Part shown: positions 1 to 6,617 of the stretch, piece by piece
How the letters are laid out: every line of letters starts with the position of its first letter
Position numbering within the stretch: the first letter of the stretch is position 1
Assembly: GCF_900156825.1 (NCBI RefSeq)
Contig: NZ_FTOV01000005.1
Location: 124,001 to 188,000, forward strand
Reading direction: 5' to 3'
Source: Chryseobacterium gambrini
Lineage (GTDB): Bacteria; Bacteroidota; Bacteroidia; Flavobacteriales; Weeksellaceae
DNA length: 64,000 bases
Position numbers and translations under genes: made by a program
Notes under the pieces: generated by a model
Told to the model about the DNA's origin: nothing
What the model saw: only the letters and a program-made list of their open reading frames with translations
The model's database searches: none

Positions 1-12
1 AGTAGTTTTTGT

Positions 13-84
13 TGATTCATCAGGACTCGAACCTGAACAACAAGAGTCAAAGTCTTGTGTGCTGACCAATTACACTATGAATCA
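13..84 (-). tRNA. tRNA-Gln(TTG), array A
   Basis: Full cloverleaf on the minus strand: acceptor TGATTCA/TGAATCA, D stem GTGT/GCAC, anticodon stem CAAGA/TCTTG, loop CTTTGAC (anticodon TTG), T arm with GTTCGAGTC. No CCA is encoded. It is the last unit visible of array A, which may continue beyond the left edge. Confidence 0.85.
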
Positions 85-86
85 GT

Positions 87-172
87 TTTATAAGTAATGA
101 GTAATAGGTAATTAGTAATTTTTTTGCGCATAATTCATTACTTATTGCACATTACTTATTACTTATATCTCG
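87..172. repeat. AT-rich spacer repeat, type 1 (copies 87-172, 247-330, 413-525, 1054-1083)
   Basis: The spacers between the first tRNA genes are built from variants of GTAATGAGTAATTGGTAAT and its inverse TTACTTATTACTTAT. They can fold back on themselves. A shorter version recurs at 56475-56505, after a pectinesterase gene, so the element is dispersed rather than specific to the array. Confidence 0.75.
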
Positions 173-245
173 TGGAACAGACAGGAATCGAACCTGTACC
201 TTTAGTTTTTCAGACTAACGTGCAGACCTGCTACACCACTCTTCC
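173..245 (-). tRNA. tRNA-Phe(GAA), array A
   Basis: Acceptor GGAAGAG/CTGTTCC with a G-G mismatch at the fifth pair, D stem GTGT/GCAC, anticodon stem TTAGT/ACTAA, loop CTGAAAA (anticodon GAA), T stem ACAGG/CCTGT, discriminator A. The acceptor mismatch is atypical for a housekeeping tRNA-Phe. Confidence 0.8.
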
Positions 246-335
246 AATTTTATAGGTAATGAGTAATTGGTAATCAGTAATATTTTTTGCCTGCAATTTA
301 TTACCCGTTGCTTATTACCGATTACTTATATTCTG

Positions 336-409
336 TACGGGAAGAGGGATTCGAACCCCCAAAACCTTGAGCCTAAATCAAGTGTGTCTACCATTTCCAC
401 CATTCCCGC
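336..409 (-). tRNA. tRNA-Leu(TAG)-like with a short variable loop
   Basis: Acceptor GCGGGAA/TTCCCGT has a G1-U72 wobble. Anticodon stem CTTGA/TCAAG, loop TTTAGGC (anticodon TAG), T loop TTCGAAT. Only about five bases lie between the anticodon and T arms and the whole gene is 74 nt, whereas bacterial tRNA-Leu is class II with a long variable arm and about 85 nt. Confidence 0.8.
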
Positions 410-537
410 GGATTTCATTAGTAATGAGTAATTGATAATCAGTAATAAAAATTATCTTCTATAAATTTATAATTCGTATTAACCTTCAATAATTATTCAT
501 TGCTCATTACTTATTACTTATATTTTTAGGTTCGAGA

Positions 538-608
538 AAAGCCTGTCTATATTTATAAACTATGCCTGTAATGTTTTTTTAAAGATCTTCTGCGCTCGAC
601 AGACCTTT
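538..608 (-). ncRNA. stem-closed RNA element, copy 1
   Basis: Minus-strand ends AAAGGTCTGTC and GACAGGCTTTT pair over 11 bp with G-U wobbles. The interior contains GCGCAGAAGATCTTT. Three relatives lie at 1126-1180, 1429-1483 and 1547-1611 in the same orientation. The 3' arm is nearly constant while the 5' arm varies but keeps pairing, so an RNA on the tRNA strand is likely. Function unknown. Confidence 0.5.
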
Positions 609-722
609 CTCTTTCCATTTAACCTATTTCTTTGTGAATTGTCAATCGTCAATTTACTTCGTAGTCAATTCTTAAAATTCACTTGAGGAGCAAAATTCAC
701 CATTCACCTTTTCACTTTCCTG

Positions 723-795
723 TACTCTATAAGGGAATCGAACCCTTGTTTTCTGCTCGAAAGGCAGGCGTCCTGAACCGTTAGACGAATAGAGC
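723..795 (-). tRNA. tRNA-Glu(TTC), array A
   Basis: Acceptor GCTCTAT/ATAGAGT with G1-U72, anticodon loop CTTTCGA (anticodon TTC), four-pair anticodon stem CTGC/GCAG with an outer C-A mismatch, T arm AAGGG/CCCTT around TTCGATT, discriminator A. Confidence 0.8.
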
Positions 796-884
796 ATTTT
801 TGTTATGAATTGTTAATCGTCAATTTCTTTGCAGTCATTTTTTTTAAATTGACAATTGACTATTTACCATTCACTTTTCTTTGA

Positions 885-955
885 CCATCTGACCAGGAGT
901 CGAACCTGAACAACAAGAGTACATTTCCTGCATGCTGCCATTACATTATCAGCGG
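885..955 (-). tRNA. degenerate tRNA-like, anticodon position TGT (Thr)
   Basis: D stem ATGT/GCAT, anticodon stem CAGGA/TCTTG and T arm around TTCGACT are recognisable, but the acceptor CCGCTGA/TCAGATG pairs at only five of seven positions. The loop AATGTAC has A instead of U at position 33. This argues against normal decoding. Confidence 0.55.
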
Positions 956-960
956 TGTGG

Positions 961-1044
961 TGGAAGTAGCAGGATTCGAACCTACTCAGCAATGAAGCAA
1001 CAGATTTACAGTCTGCCCCGACTCTCCAACTTCGGCGTACTTCC
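961..1044 (-). tRNA. tRNA-Tyr(GTA), class II, array A
   Basis: Acceptor GGAAGTA/TACTTCC is perfect, anticodon stem GCAGA/TCTGT, loop CTGTAAA (anticodon GTA), a 14-nt variable arm, T stem GTAGG/CCTGC, discriminator A. Position 8 is C rather than the invariant U. Length 84 nt, as expected for bacterial tRNA-Tyr. Confidence 0.8.
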
Positions 1045-1125
1045 CTTTTTTCATGAGTAATAAGTAATTGGTAATGAGTAATATTTTCCAACTAACTTTT
1101 TAATCTTTAATTTTTGAAGAAAAAC

Positions 1126-1180
1126 AAAGCCTGTCTTAATTTTTAGTTTGATGTAAGAACTTCTGCGCTCGACAAACTTT
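1126..1180 (-). ncRNA. stem-closed RNA element, copy 2
   Basis: Ends AAAGTTTGTC and GACAGGCTTT pair over 10 bp on the minus strand with two G-U pairs. On the plus strand the same positions would be C-A mismatches, which points to the minus strand as the functional RNA. The interior holds GCGCAGAAGTTCTTACATC, shared with copy 3. Confidence 0.5.
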
Positions 1181-1271
1181 TTTCTTTCTTCGGAACTAAT
1201 CTCATTTTAGTTATTTGAGATGGTTATGGGATTGTTCATAACCTTTTTATTCTTTTTTATCTGAATTCACG

Positions 1272-1350
1272 AATGTTTCACATTTCAAACCCACTCAGCT
1301 TACGCAACGGTTTTGCAGACCGCCCCGACTCTTCCGCTTCGGCGAACCAT
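1272..1350 (-). tRNA. degenerate tRNA-like, anticodon GCA (Cys)
   Basis: Acceptor ATGGTTC/GAAACAT (one mismatch), anticodon stem GCGGT/ACCGT with loop CTGCAAA, and a variable arm ending GCTGA as in the neighbouring tRNA-Tyr. The D-arm region also resembles that of the Tyr gene. The T arm is shortened and does not pair. Probably a Tyr-type copy that has changed anticodon and decayed. Confidence 0.5.
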
Positions 1351-1428
1351 CGTTTTTGCAACTATTTGTTCGTTGCTGGTTGATCGTTTTTAGATGATAT
1401 CACATCTCTAAATTCTAATCAAAAAAAT

Positions 1429-1483
1429 AAAGCCTGTCTTAATTTTTGTTTGATGTAAGAACTTCTGCGCTTTGACAAACTTT
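1429..1483 (-). ncRNA. stem-closed RNA element, copy 3
   Basis: Nearly identical to copy 2: 10-bp terminal stem AAAGTTTGTC/GACAGGCTTT and interior GCGCAGAAGTTCTTACATC. It lies 79 nt upstream, on the minus strand, of the Cys-like unit. Confidence 0.5.
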
Positions 1484-1546
1484 ATCTGATCTAAAATTTA
1501 TATTATGTTTAAAACTTTCATTATCCCGCTTCAAAATGAGTTAAGA

Positions 1547-1611
1547 AAAAGCCTGTCTATATTATATCGTGTTTTTTTGGCTAAAGATCTTCTTCTCTCG
1601 ACAAGCCTTTT
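1547..1611 (-). ncRNA. stem-closed RNA element, copy 4
   Basis: Ends AAAAGGCTTGTC and GACAGGCTTTTT pair over 12 bp with G-U wobbles. The interior resembles copy 1 (AGAAGATCTTTA). Third variant of the 5' arm, still complementary to the constant 3' arm. Confidence 0.5.
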
Positions 1612-1735
1612 CTTTTTCTCTTTGAAACAATTAACTTAGTGTGAATTGTGAATAGCCAATTGTCAATTTGCTTTGCTTGTCAATTTTTAAATTCACTTAC
1701 GAAGTAAAATTCACTATTTACCATTCACTTTTCTG

Positions 1736-1809
1736 TAATTTCGGAAGGACTCGAACCTTCAACCTTCGGCTTATGAAACCGATACTCTAACCCATTGAGC
1801 TACGAAATC
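1736..1809 (-). tRNA. tRNA-Met(CAT), tandem copy 1
   Basis: Acceptor GATTTCG/CGAAATT with G1-U72, D stem GCTC/GAGT, anticodon stem TCGGT/GCCGA, loop TTCATAA (CAT), T stem GAAGG/CCTTC, discriminator A. The CAT anticodon could be elongator Met or an Ile2 (lysidine) type; the sequence alone does not decide. Confidence 0.8.
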
Positions 1810-1814
1810 GTTTT

Positions 1815-1909
1815 TAATTTGGTGAATAATCAATTGTCAGTCTGCTTTGCTTGTCAATTTTTAAATTCACTTACGAAGTAAAATTTACCATTGACCATTC
1901 ACTTTTCTG
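1815..1909. repeat. AT-rich spacer repeat, type 2 (palindromic GTGAAT..ATTCAC)
   Basis: Spacers containing CAATTTGCTTTGCTTGTCAA, a variant of ATTCACTTACGAAGTAAAAT and CCATTCACTTTT separate many array A genes. Copies lie near 640-715, 805-880, 1636-1735, 1815-1909, 1990-2083, 2165-2257, 2720-2817 and 2895-2978. They behave as part of the array unit. Confidence 0.75.
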
Positions 1910-1983
1910 TAATTTCGGAAGGACTCGAACCTTCAACCTTCGGCTTATGAAACCGATACTCTAACCCATTGAGCTACAAAATC
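1910..1983 (-). tRNA. tRNA-Met(CAT), tandem copy 2
   Basis: Identical to copy 1 except for one substitution in the 5' acceptor strand (GATTTTG), which turns a C-G pair into U-G. The cloverleaf is otherwise intact. Confidence 0.8.
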
Positions 1984-2083
1984 GTTTTTAATTTGGTGAA
2001 TAGTCAATTGTCAATTTGCTTTGCTTGTCAATTTTTAAATTCACTTACGAAGTAAAATTCACCATTTACCATTCACTTTTCTG

Positions 2084-2157
2084 TAATTTCGGAAGGACTC
2101 GAACCTTCAACCTTCGGCTTATGAAACCGATACTCTAACCCATTGAGCTACGAAATC
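2084..2157 (-). tRNA. tRNA-Met(CAT), tandem copy 3
   Basis: Same sequence as copy 1 over the tRNA body, including the G1-U72 pair and loop TTCATAA. It is the first of the three in the direction of transcription. Confidence 0.8.
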
Positions 2158-2257
2158 GTTTTTAATTTGGTGAATAGCCAATTGTCAATTCGCTTTGCTT
2201 GTTAATTTTTAAATTCACTTACGAAGTAAAATTCACTATTGACTATTCACTTTTTTG

Positions 2258-2329
2258 CACTCCATAAGGGAATCGAACCCTTGTCGTTCGGTAGAAAGCC
2301 GAATGCACTAACCTCTATGCTAATGGAGC
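2258..2329 (-). tRNA. tRNA-Glu(TTC)-like, array A
   Basis: Acceptor GCTCCAT/ATGGAGT with G1-U72, D stem GCAT/GTGC, anticodon stem TTCGG/CCGAA, loop CTTTCTA (TTC) with a pyrimidine at position 37, T stem AAGGG/CCCTT, discriminator G. The same loop recurs in the unit at 20853-20926. Confidence 0.75.
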
Positions 2330-2335
2330 AAACTG

Positions 2336-2407
2336 TCTGGAAAGCAGGGTTCGAACCTGCGACCTCCCGCGTCCAAGGCGGGTAAACAACCACCGTTATC
2401 TTTCCAG
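2336..2407 (-). tRNA. tRNA-Pro(TGG), array A
   Basis: Perfect acceptor CTGGAAA/TTTCCAG, anticodon stem CCCGC/GCGGG, loop CTTGGAC (TGG), T stem GCAGG/CCTGC. Position 8 is G rather than U and the D stem is weak (three pairs). Confidence 0.75.
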
Positions 2408-2413
2408 TTTTGC

Positions 2414-2472
2414 AGATTCACTTTCATTTTCTTTTCCGGGAGACAGCCGGAGCCGAAATTTTCCGTGAATCT
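2414..2472 (-). tRNA. armless tRNA-like, anticodon loop GTC (Asp)
   Basis: A 59-nt unit with an 8-bp perfect acceptor-like stem AGATTCAC/GTGAATCT and an anticodon-like hairpin TCCGG-CTGTCTC-CCGGA, whose loop equals that of the adjacent tRNA-Asp. The D side is a short GAAA/TTTC fold and the T arm is replaced by about 13 unstructured A-rich bases. Standard tRNA finders would probably miss it. It could be a decayed tRNA or a minimal RNA. Confidence 0.45.
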
Positions 2473-2475
2473 TTG

Positions 2476-2547
2476 CGGTCTATGCGAGAATCGAACTCGC
2501 AGTGCCCGAGAGACAGTCGGGAAGGTTAACCATTACCTCAATAGACC
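2476..2547 (-). tRNA. tRNA-Asp(GTC), array A
   Basis: Perfect acceptor GGTCTAT/ATAGACC, D stem AGGT/ACCT, anticodon stem CCCGA/TCGGG, loop CTGTCTC (GTC) with U at position 37, T stem GCGAG/CTCGC, discriminator G as in tRNA-Asp. Confidence 0.8.
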
Positions 2548-2552
2548 TTTTG

Positions 2553-2637
2553 CGGAGAGCAAAGGAATCGAACCTTCACTACTGTCGTAGAACTCATTAG
2601 CAGTAAGCCGCAAAAAACCAGTATTTGCCTACTCTCC
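2553..2637 (-). tRNA. tRNA-Ser(GCT), class II, array A
   Basis: Acceptor GGAGAGT/GCTCTCC, anticodon stem GCTTA/TGAGT, loop CTGCTAA (GCT), variable hairpin CTAC-GACA-GTAG typical of tRNA-Ser, T arm GAAGG/CCTTT, discriminator G. Length 85 nt. Confidence 0.8.
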
Positions 2638-2642
2638 TTTTG

Positions 2643-2716
2643 TGATTCCGACAGGATTCGAACCTGTAACCCTGGGTTTAGAAAACCCATGCTCTATCCA
2701 ATTGAGCTACGGAACC
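2643..2716 (-). tRNA. tRNA-Arg(TCT), array A
   Basis: Acceptor GGTTCCG/CGGAATC, D stem GCTC/GAGC, anticodon stem TGGGT/ACCCA, loop TTTCTAA (TCT), T stem ACAGG/CCTGT, discriminator A. One of the most regular units. Confidence 0.88.
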
Positions 2717-2817
2717 TTAGTATTGTAAATGGTCAATGATCAATTGGCAATTTGCTTTGCTTGTCAATTTTGAATTCACTTATGAAATAAAATTCACTAT
2801 TGACCATTCACTTTTTG

Positions 2818-2891
2818 TAATCCCAGAAGGACTCGAACCTTCAACCTTCGACGTATCAGGTCGATGCTCCAACCAATTGAGCTATGAGATT
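2818..2891 (-). tRNA. tRNA-Ile(GAT), array A
   Basis: Acceptor AATCTCA/TGGGATT, D stem GCTC/GAGC, anticodon stem TCGAC/GTCGA, loop CTGATAC (GAT), T stem GAAGG/CCTTC, discriminator A. It is not next to rRNA, where the usual bacterial tRNA-Ile(GAT) sits. Confidence 0.85.
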
Positions 2892-2981
2892 GTTTTTATA
2901 TTTTGTGAATTGTCAATTTGCTTTGCTTGTCAATTTTGAATTCACTTGAAATAAAATTCACTATTGACTATTCACATTTTT

Positions 2982-3055
2982 GGGGTATCTCCGGGGATCG
3001 AACCCTGTTCTTCGGTGCCACAAACCGACGCTTTACCAAATAAGCTAGAGAAACC
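2982..3055 (-). tRNA. tRNA-His(GTG), array A, first in transcription order
   Basis: Anticodon stem TCGGT/ACCGA, loop TTGTGGC (GTG), C at the discriminator facing an extra 5' G as in tRNA-His. The acceptor carries one U-U mismatch and the T stem one A-G mismatch. Its 5' end lies about 9 nt after a terminator-like hairpin. Confidence 0.75.
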
Positions 3056-3063
3056 ATATACCA

Positions 3064-3097
3064 TAAAAAAAGCGCCTCTTTTCGGGAGGCGCTTTAT
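3064..3097 (-). terminator. strong hairpin directly before array A
   Basis: GCGCCTC/GAGGCGC stem extended by A-T pairs and followed on the minus strand by seven T. It would end ncRNA B and lies immediately before tRNA-His, leaving no room for a separate promoter. Array A transcription may therefore depend on read-through or on processing here. Confidence 0.75.
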
Positions 3098-3325
3098 ATT
3101 TCTGGACGTGTCAGTTCATTAGCTGACCCATTTATAAGCACCTTTTTCCCACAAATTCACTATCAAGAAGAATAACACAAGCATATCTTTGCCCCATCGG
3201 TTCTGTACCGCATTGTCTTGAATATAAATTAGATATGTTATGTAATTGTTTCATTTTATTCTTGTTGTTTTAAAAATTTTTTTTGAAATGCTTGAAAACC
3301 TGTTGCTTTCAATTTTCGGTTGCAA
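3064..3325 (-). ncRNA. candidate short transcript B (structured RNA or 40-aa ORF)
   Basis: A promoter-like sequence (TTTG, 20 bases, TTACTTTG) precedes it and the hairpin at 3064-3097 ends it. The transcript contains a hairpin GTCAG/CTGAC near 3115-3130 and an ORF at 3132-3254 of 40 codons starting MKQLHNISNLYS. Neither reading is proven. The layout is shared with candidate A just upstream. Confidence 0.45.
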
Positions 3326-3357
3326 AGTAAATATGATTTTTTTTAACTCGCAAATTT
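3320..3357 (-). promoter_or_regulatory. Bacteroidota-type promoter for transcript B
   Basis: Minus strand reads TTTGCG, about 20 bases of AT-rich DNA, then TTACTTTGCAACC. This fits the TTTG / TANNTTTG pattern with one deviation in the -7 box. Confidence 0.5.
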
Positions 3358-3581
3358 ATTTTTCATTTAAGTATTTGAAAATCAATTAATTATTAGCTAA
3401 TTTCAGAATAGAGAATTTCCGTCCGCAATACTTTGCAGATGTCTCAAATACCTAAATGACTGTCTCTCATCGGGTTACTGATCACGCTCTATTTTCTTAT
3501 TAATTGTTCATTTGTTATTAAATAATTTTCATTTTTATGGTTATTTTTTTTCATTCTAAATAATTTCTGCTCTAAAAACAC

Positions 3582-3612
3582 AAAAAACGCCTCGGTAATC
3601 GAGGCGTTTTTG
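3582..3612 (-). terminator. intrinsic terminator of transcript A
   Basis: Minus strand AACGCCTCG, loop ATTAC, CGAGGCGTT followed by a T run: a nine-base-pair stem typical of intrinsic terminators. Confidence 0.8.
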
Positions 3613-3783
3613 CAGTATTTTGATAAAATTTTTACGGTTTTACAGTAAATAATTTTCAAAGCAAGCACATTTCGCCTCATAAGATATCATCCATTCATAC
3701 CCAAACGATCCCTTTATTACAGGGCGATCGCATAGATTTAAACTGATATGTGCTCTTTGTATTGTCATTATTTTATGGTTGCA
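3585..3783 (-). ncRNA. candidate short transcript A (structured RNA or 42-aa ORF)
   Basis: A -7 box TATCTTTG ends at about 3784 and a strong terminator closes the unit. An ORF at 3640-3768 (42 codons, starting MTIQRAHISLNL) begins about 14 nt after the start site. The same stretch folds into a long hairpin (CGATC..CCCT..AGGG..GATCG, near 3703-3728) enclosed by ATATCA/TGATAT (3684-3749), which loosely recalls a tRNA shape with loop GTAATAA. Confidence 0.45.
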
Positions 3784-3815
3784 AAGATAAATCTTTTTCT
3801 TAAAAGTTTTTTATT
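3780..3815 (-). promoter_or_regulatory. promoter for transcript A
   Basis: Minus strand carries GATTTATCTTTGCAACC, an exact TANNTTTG -7 box. The -33 region is AT-rich with TTTT rather than TTTG. Confidence 0.5.
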
Positions 3816-3907
3816 TTGTCATTGCGAACTGAAAGTGAAGCAATCTTATATTATATCATTTTACTTTGAGATTGCTTCGTCGCCTTGCTCCTCGCAATGA
3901 CGAATCA

Positions 3908-4927
3908 TCAATTCCTGAATATCCTGTTCCTTCCCGTCTTATATCTGGAAATATCTTTCAAAATCACTTCATCATCCGGATTGAAATACTTCAGTTCATT
4001 GACGATTTCTGAGCGGGTTGCTACTTTTTCGGCGATGATTTCGTAGGCGATATTTCTTGTGGTCGATTGAAGTTTCGGATCTTTTTTAAATTCATGCTTC
4101 ATGGCTTCAAGATAGGTAATCTTCTTCTCCGAAGGCGTTTTCTGATAAAGTTCCTGAATTTGCTGATCGAGTTTTTTCACATCAAAAATATTGGCAAAAT
4201 AATTATTGAGACAGTTGAAGGCATCACGGTCTTCTTCCCAGCCTTTCAACAGAATTTTCTGTGCTTCTTCGGGCAATTCCATTTTTTTACGGTAAATTAA
4301 AGAACCTTTTACCATCTGACTGTTGTTTACATAATCGTCCACCACCATCTGATAATAGATATTGGCATTTTTGGCATCATTCATTTTCCTGTAGAGATCG
4401 CCTACTTTTTCTTTCTGTTCGAGTTCTTTGTACAAATCGATTGCTTTTTTATACTGCTTTGCTTTTTCGTAGCAGTTTGCGGCTTCCGATTTATTCTTCA
4501 GTTTTTTAAGATAAATTACTGCGGCTTCATTGTATAAACCTCCGTCTTCCAGTGTTTTTGCTCCGCGATAGTAATCTTTCATCAAGTTCATGTATACTTT
4601 TGCCGCTCTTTTATAATCTTTTTCGCTGATGTATTTTTGGGCCAGTTCTTCGTATTTATTCCTGATCTTATCGAAAAGGGATGCTTCCAGATAAAAATTT
4701 CCCCCTCCGTTTCTGCCTTTTCCCGAAGAGTTGTTTTCTTTTTCCTTTTTTTCCAACTGCATGAGTACCACAAAAATGATGAACGCAACAATGGCAAAAA
4801 TCACCAAAGTTCCCACCACACTCCAAAAACTCTGATGGAAAAGCTGCGCCAGAATTCCGATTATTTTGATGATGGCGAGAATGAAAAATGCCGCCATAAA
4901 TTTGTCTGTAAATTTCTGTCTATTCAT
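3908..4927 (-). CDS. TPR-repeat membrane protein of the MoxR/vWA operon
   Basis: Last gene of a five-gene operon; its start overlaps the upstream gene by 8 nt. The 339-aa product has two membrane segments near residues 10-30 and 36-56, a charged K/E stretch, a Gly/Asn linker, then helical repeats from about residue 85 to 220 with the TPR pattern (YEELAQKYI..KDYKRAAKVY and so on). The C-terminal third is not recognised. The soluble part probably faces the cytoplasm and presents a protein-binding scaffold to the ATPase complex. In related MoxR-vWA-beta-propeller (bpX) ternary systems such membrane-anchored accessory proteins are common; assignment to one bpX family is not possible by eye. Confidence 0.75.
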   Translation of the reverse strand: MNRQKFTDKFMAAFFILAIIKIIGILAQLFHQSFWSVVGTLVIFAIVAFIIFVVLMQLEKKEKENNSSGKGRNGGGNFYLEASLFDKIRNKYEELAQKYISEKDYKRAAKVYMNLMKDYYRGAKTLEDGGLYNEAAVIYLKKLKNKSEAANCYEKAKQYKKAIDLYKELEQKEKVGDLYRKMNDAKNANIYYQMVVDDYVNNSQMVKGSLIYRKKMELPEEAQKILLKGWEEDRDAFNCLNNYFANIFDVKKLDQQIQELYQKTPSEKKITYLEAMKHEFKKDPKLQSTTRNIAYEIIAEKVATRSEIVNELKYFNPDDEVILKDISRYKTGRNRIFRN

Positions 4928-6617
4928 CCTTATCAGATTTTAAAATGGTTTCATCTTCGCTGAAAAGACGGTAAAGAAGCAATACAATGCCGATAATAAG
5001 AATCCATACAAACCAGTTGTACCCGAACATTTCGATCAGCGGATAGAAAATATACGCCAACATCGCCATCAGAATAATCATTAGGAAAATCTTGGTTCCC
5101 GCCGGAACATTATCACCGCCTACATTCAGTGATTTTCTTTTGACGAAGAAAGAATACAGTCCTACTGCTCCTGTCATCGCAACAATCAGCCAGAAAATTT
5201 CTGTAAAAGAGGTGCTTTTTTCTTCCGGATTACTTTTTTCAGCGTTCAATGTCGAAATAGCAGGCGGAGTCTGTGGAAGTTCTTTCGTTCCGTACAGCCT
5301 TCCCAATGAATCTTCCACCAAAATGGCTTTCTTTTTCATAATGGTTTTTACAACTCCTTCATCAGCAGGTTTCCCTGAACCTGATTTTTGAATGGAATCT
5401 TTAATTTTTTCTCTGATTTTTCCTTCATTCTGAGCCAGATATTTTACAATTTTCTTTCGATACACTCTTTTTAATGAATCGGTTGCCGCATCTGTTTTGT
5501 TATTCAGCTTAAAAATATCATTCTGAATTTTATTAAGCGGTCTTCCTCCATTGTTAAGATATTCCTGATAACTTTTTTCACCCGGTTTGCTCATGCTTAG
5601 AGAGGCACTCATATGTTCTTTCATCAGTTCTCTCCGCTTTTTTCCGTACATGGAGTCGATCTTCATATCAATATCGGTAACTCCTGATTTGTACGCCACT
5701 ACGGGAGCCATCATTGTTTTATCCGGAGTCTGGACTTTACCTGAAGAAATGGATTGAGATTCTTTATCTCCATCTTTATTAAGGTTCATAAAAACCCTGG
5801 CTAAGCCGATCATTAAAAGGACAACCCAGAATATCCAACGGTAATTTCTACCGGAAGATTTTCCATCCAAATTGTCTTCCTCTTTTTTACCAAATAGTTT
5901 TTCGAGCCATGAATTTTTAAATTTAAAAATCCCGAAACCATCTCCTCTCGAAGTTCCCATAATATCCAACGGAACGCCAAGCTCTACTGCTCTGTCCGGA
6001 TATTTTTCGATATATTTTAGATATTTTTCGATTTCCTTTTTATTTCCCGCCATTACCTTTTTCATGTCAAACGGCAGATTTTTCATCCACTCTTCTTCGG
6101 TTTGCGGTTTTTCGAGAGATTCCAGAACTTTTTCATCGTCCATTTCAACGGTAAAACTTTCGATTTTCTGAGGAATCTGTACTCCTTTCGAGGGTTTTCT
6201 TACTTTATCTTCCGAGATTTCCGGATTCTGAATAATGGAAATCCAGTCGATTTCTTCATTTAATTTAACCAGACCAAATTCAGGATGCATGATGAGATAT
6301 TCCGCATCTATATTCTGCCACTCTTCAGGATTCACTTTTGGATAAAAGACCGTGTTTTCCAGAATAAAAAATCTATTGTCGACGCATTGAAAGTAAGAAT
6401 TTCTGCCAATTTCGTTCGGAGCCAGATTTTTAAACACCAAAAAACATCCGTATAAAATATTCGGCTCTGTGGAAGGAATCGGGAACGACTGAACATCATG
6501 CAAATCTATTCCTAATATTTCCATTTCATGAAGCCATACAAGCGGTGAAGAACCTTTGATTAAAAGTCCTTTTTTGGGGTAGTTATTTTTCGGAAAGGGT
6601 TTAATTCTAAGTTCCAT
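4920..6617 (-). CDS. multi-pass membrane protein of the MoxR/vWA operon (bpX-type)
   Basis: 565 aa, overlapping the vWA gene by 11 nt and the TPR gene by 8 nt. The first about 150 residues form a soluble domain with a WLHEMEILGIDLHDVQSFP stretch. A membrane segment follows near residue 260 (YRWIFWVVLLMIGLARVFM), then about 180 residues of charged, probably helical linker, and two or three more membrane segments near the C terminus. No enzymatic motif is visible. The N-terminal domain is the best candidate for one of the bpX domains that define MoxR-vWA-beta-propeller ternary systems; this is an inference from context. It probably anchors the complex at the inner membrane. Confidence 0.65.
   Translation of the reverse strand: MELRIKPFPKNNYPKKGLLIKGSSPLVWLHEMEILGIDLHDVQSFPIPSTEPNILYGCFLVFKNLAPNEIGRNSYFQCVDNRFFILENTVFYPKVNPEEWQNIDAEYLIMHPEFGLVKLNEEIDWISIIQNPEISEDKVRKPSKGVQIPQKIESFTVEMDDEKVLESLEKPQTEEEWMKNLPFDMKKVMAGNKKEIEKYLKYIEKYPDRAVELGVPLDIMGTSRGDGFGIFKFKNSWLEKLFGKKEEDNLDGKSSGRNYRWIFWVVLLMIGLARVFMNLNKDGDKESQSISSGKVQTPDKTMMAPVVAYKSGVTDIDMKIDSMYGKKRRELMKEHMSASLSMSKPGEKSYQEYLNNGGRPLNKIQNDIFKLNNKTDAATDSLKRVYRKKIVKYLAQNEGKIREKIKDSIQKSGSGKPADEGVVKTIMKKKAILVEDSLGRLYGTKELPQTPPAISTLNAEKSNPEEKSTSFTEIFWLIVAMTGAVGLYSFFVKRKSLNVGGDNVPAGTKIFLMIILMAMLAYIFYPLIEMFGYNWFVWILIIGIVLLLYRLFSEDETILKSDKDE

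Larger units (their letters stand above)
1736..2257. repeat. 174-bp tandem repeat, three units, each carrying a tRNA(CAT)
   Basis: Units at 1736-1909, 1910-2083 and 2084-2257 each hold one tRNA gene plus an AT-rich spacer. Near identity between units indicates recent duplication of gene plus spacer. Confidence 0.85.

Noticed and set aside
864..1091. A 75-codon frame on the minus strand
   Set aside because: It lies entirely over two tRNA-type genes and a repeat spacer; its residues come from tRNA arms.
2736..2939. A 67-codon plus-strand frame
   Set aside because: Overlaps tRNA-Ile and repeat spacers on the other strand; the duplicated ends reflect the spacer repeat.
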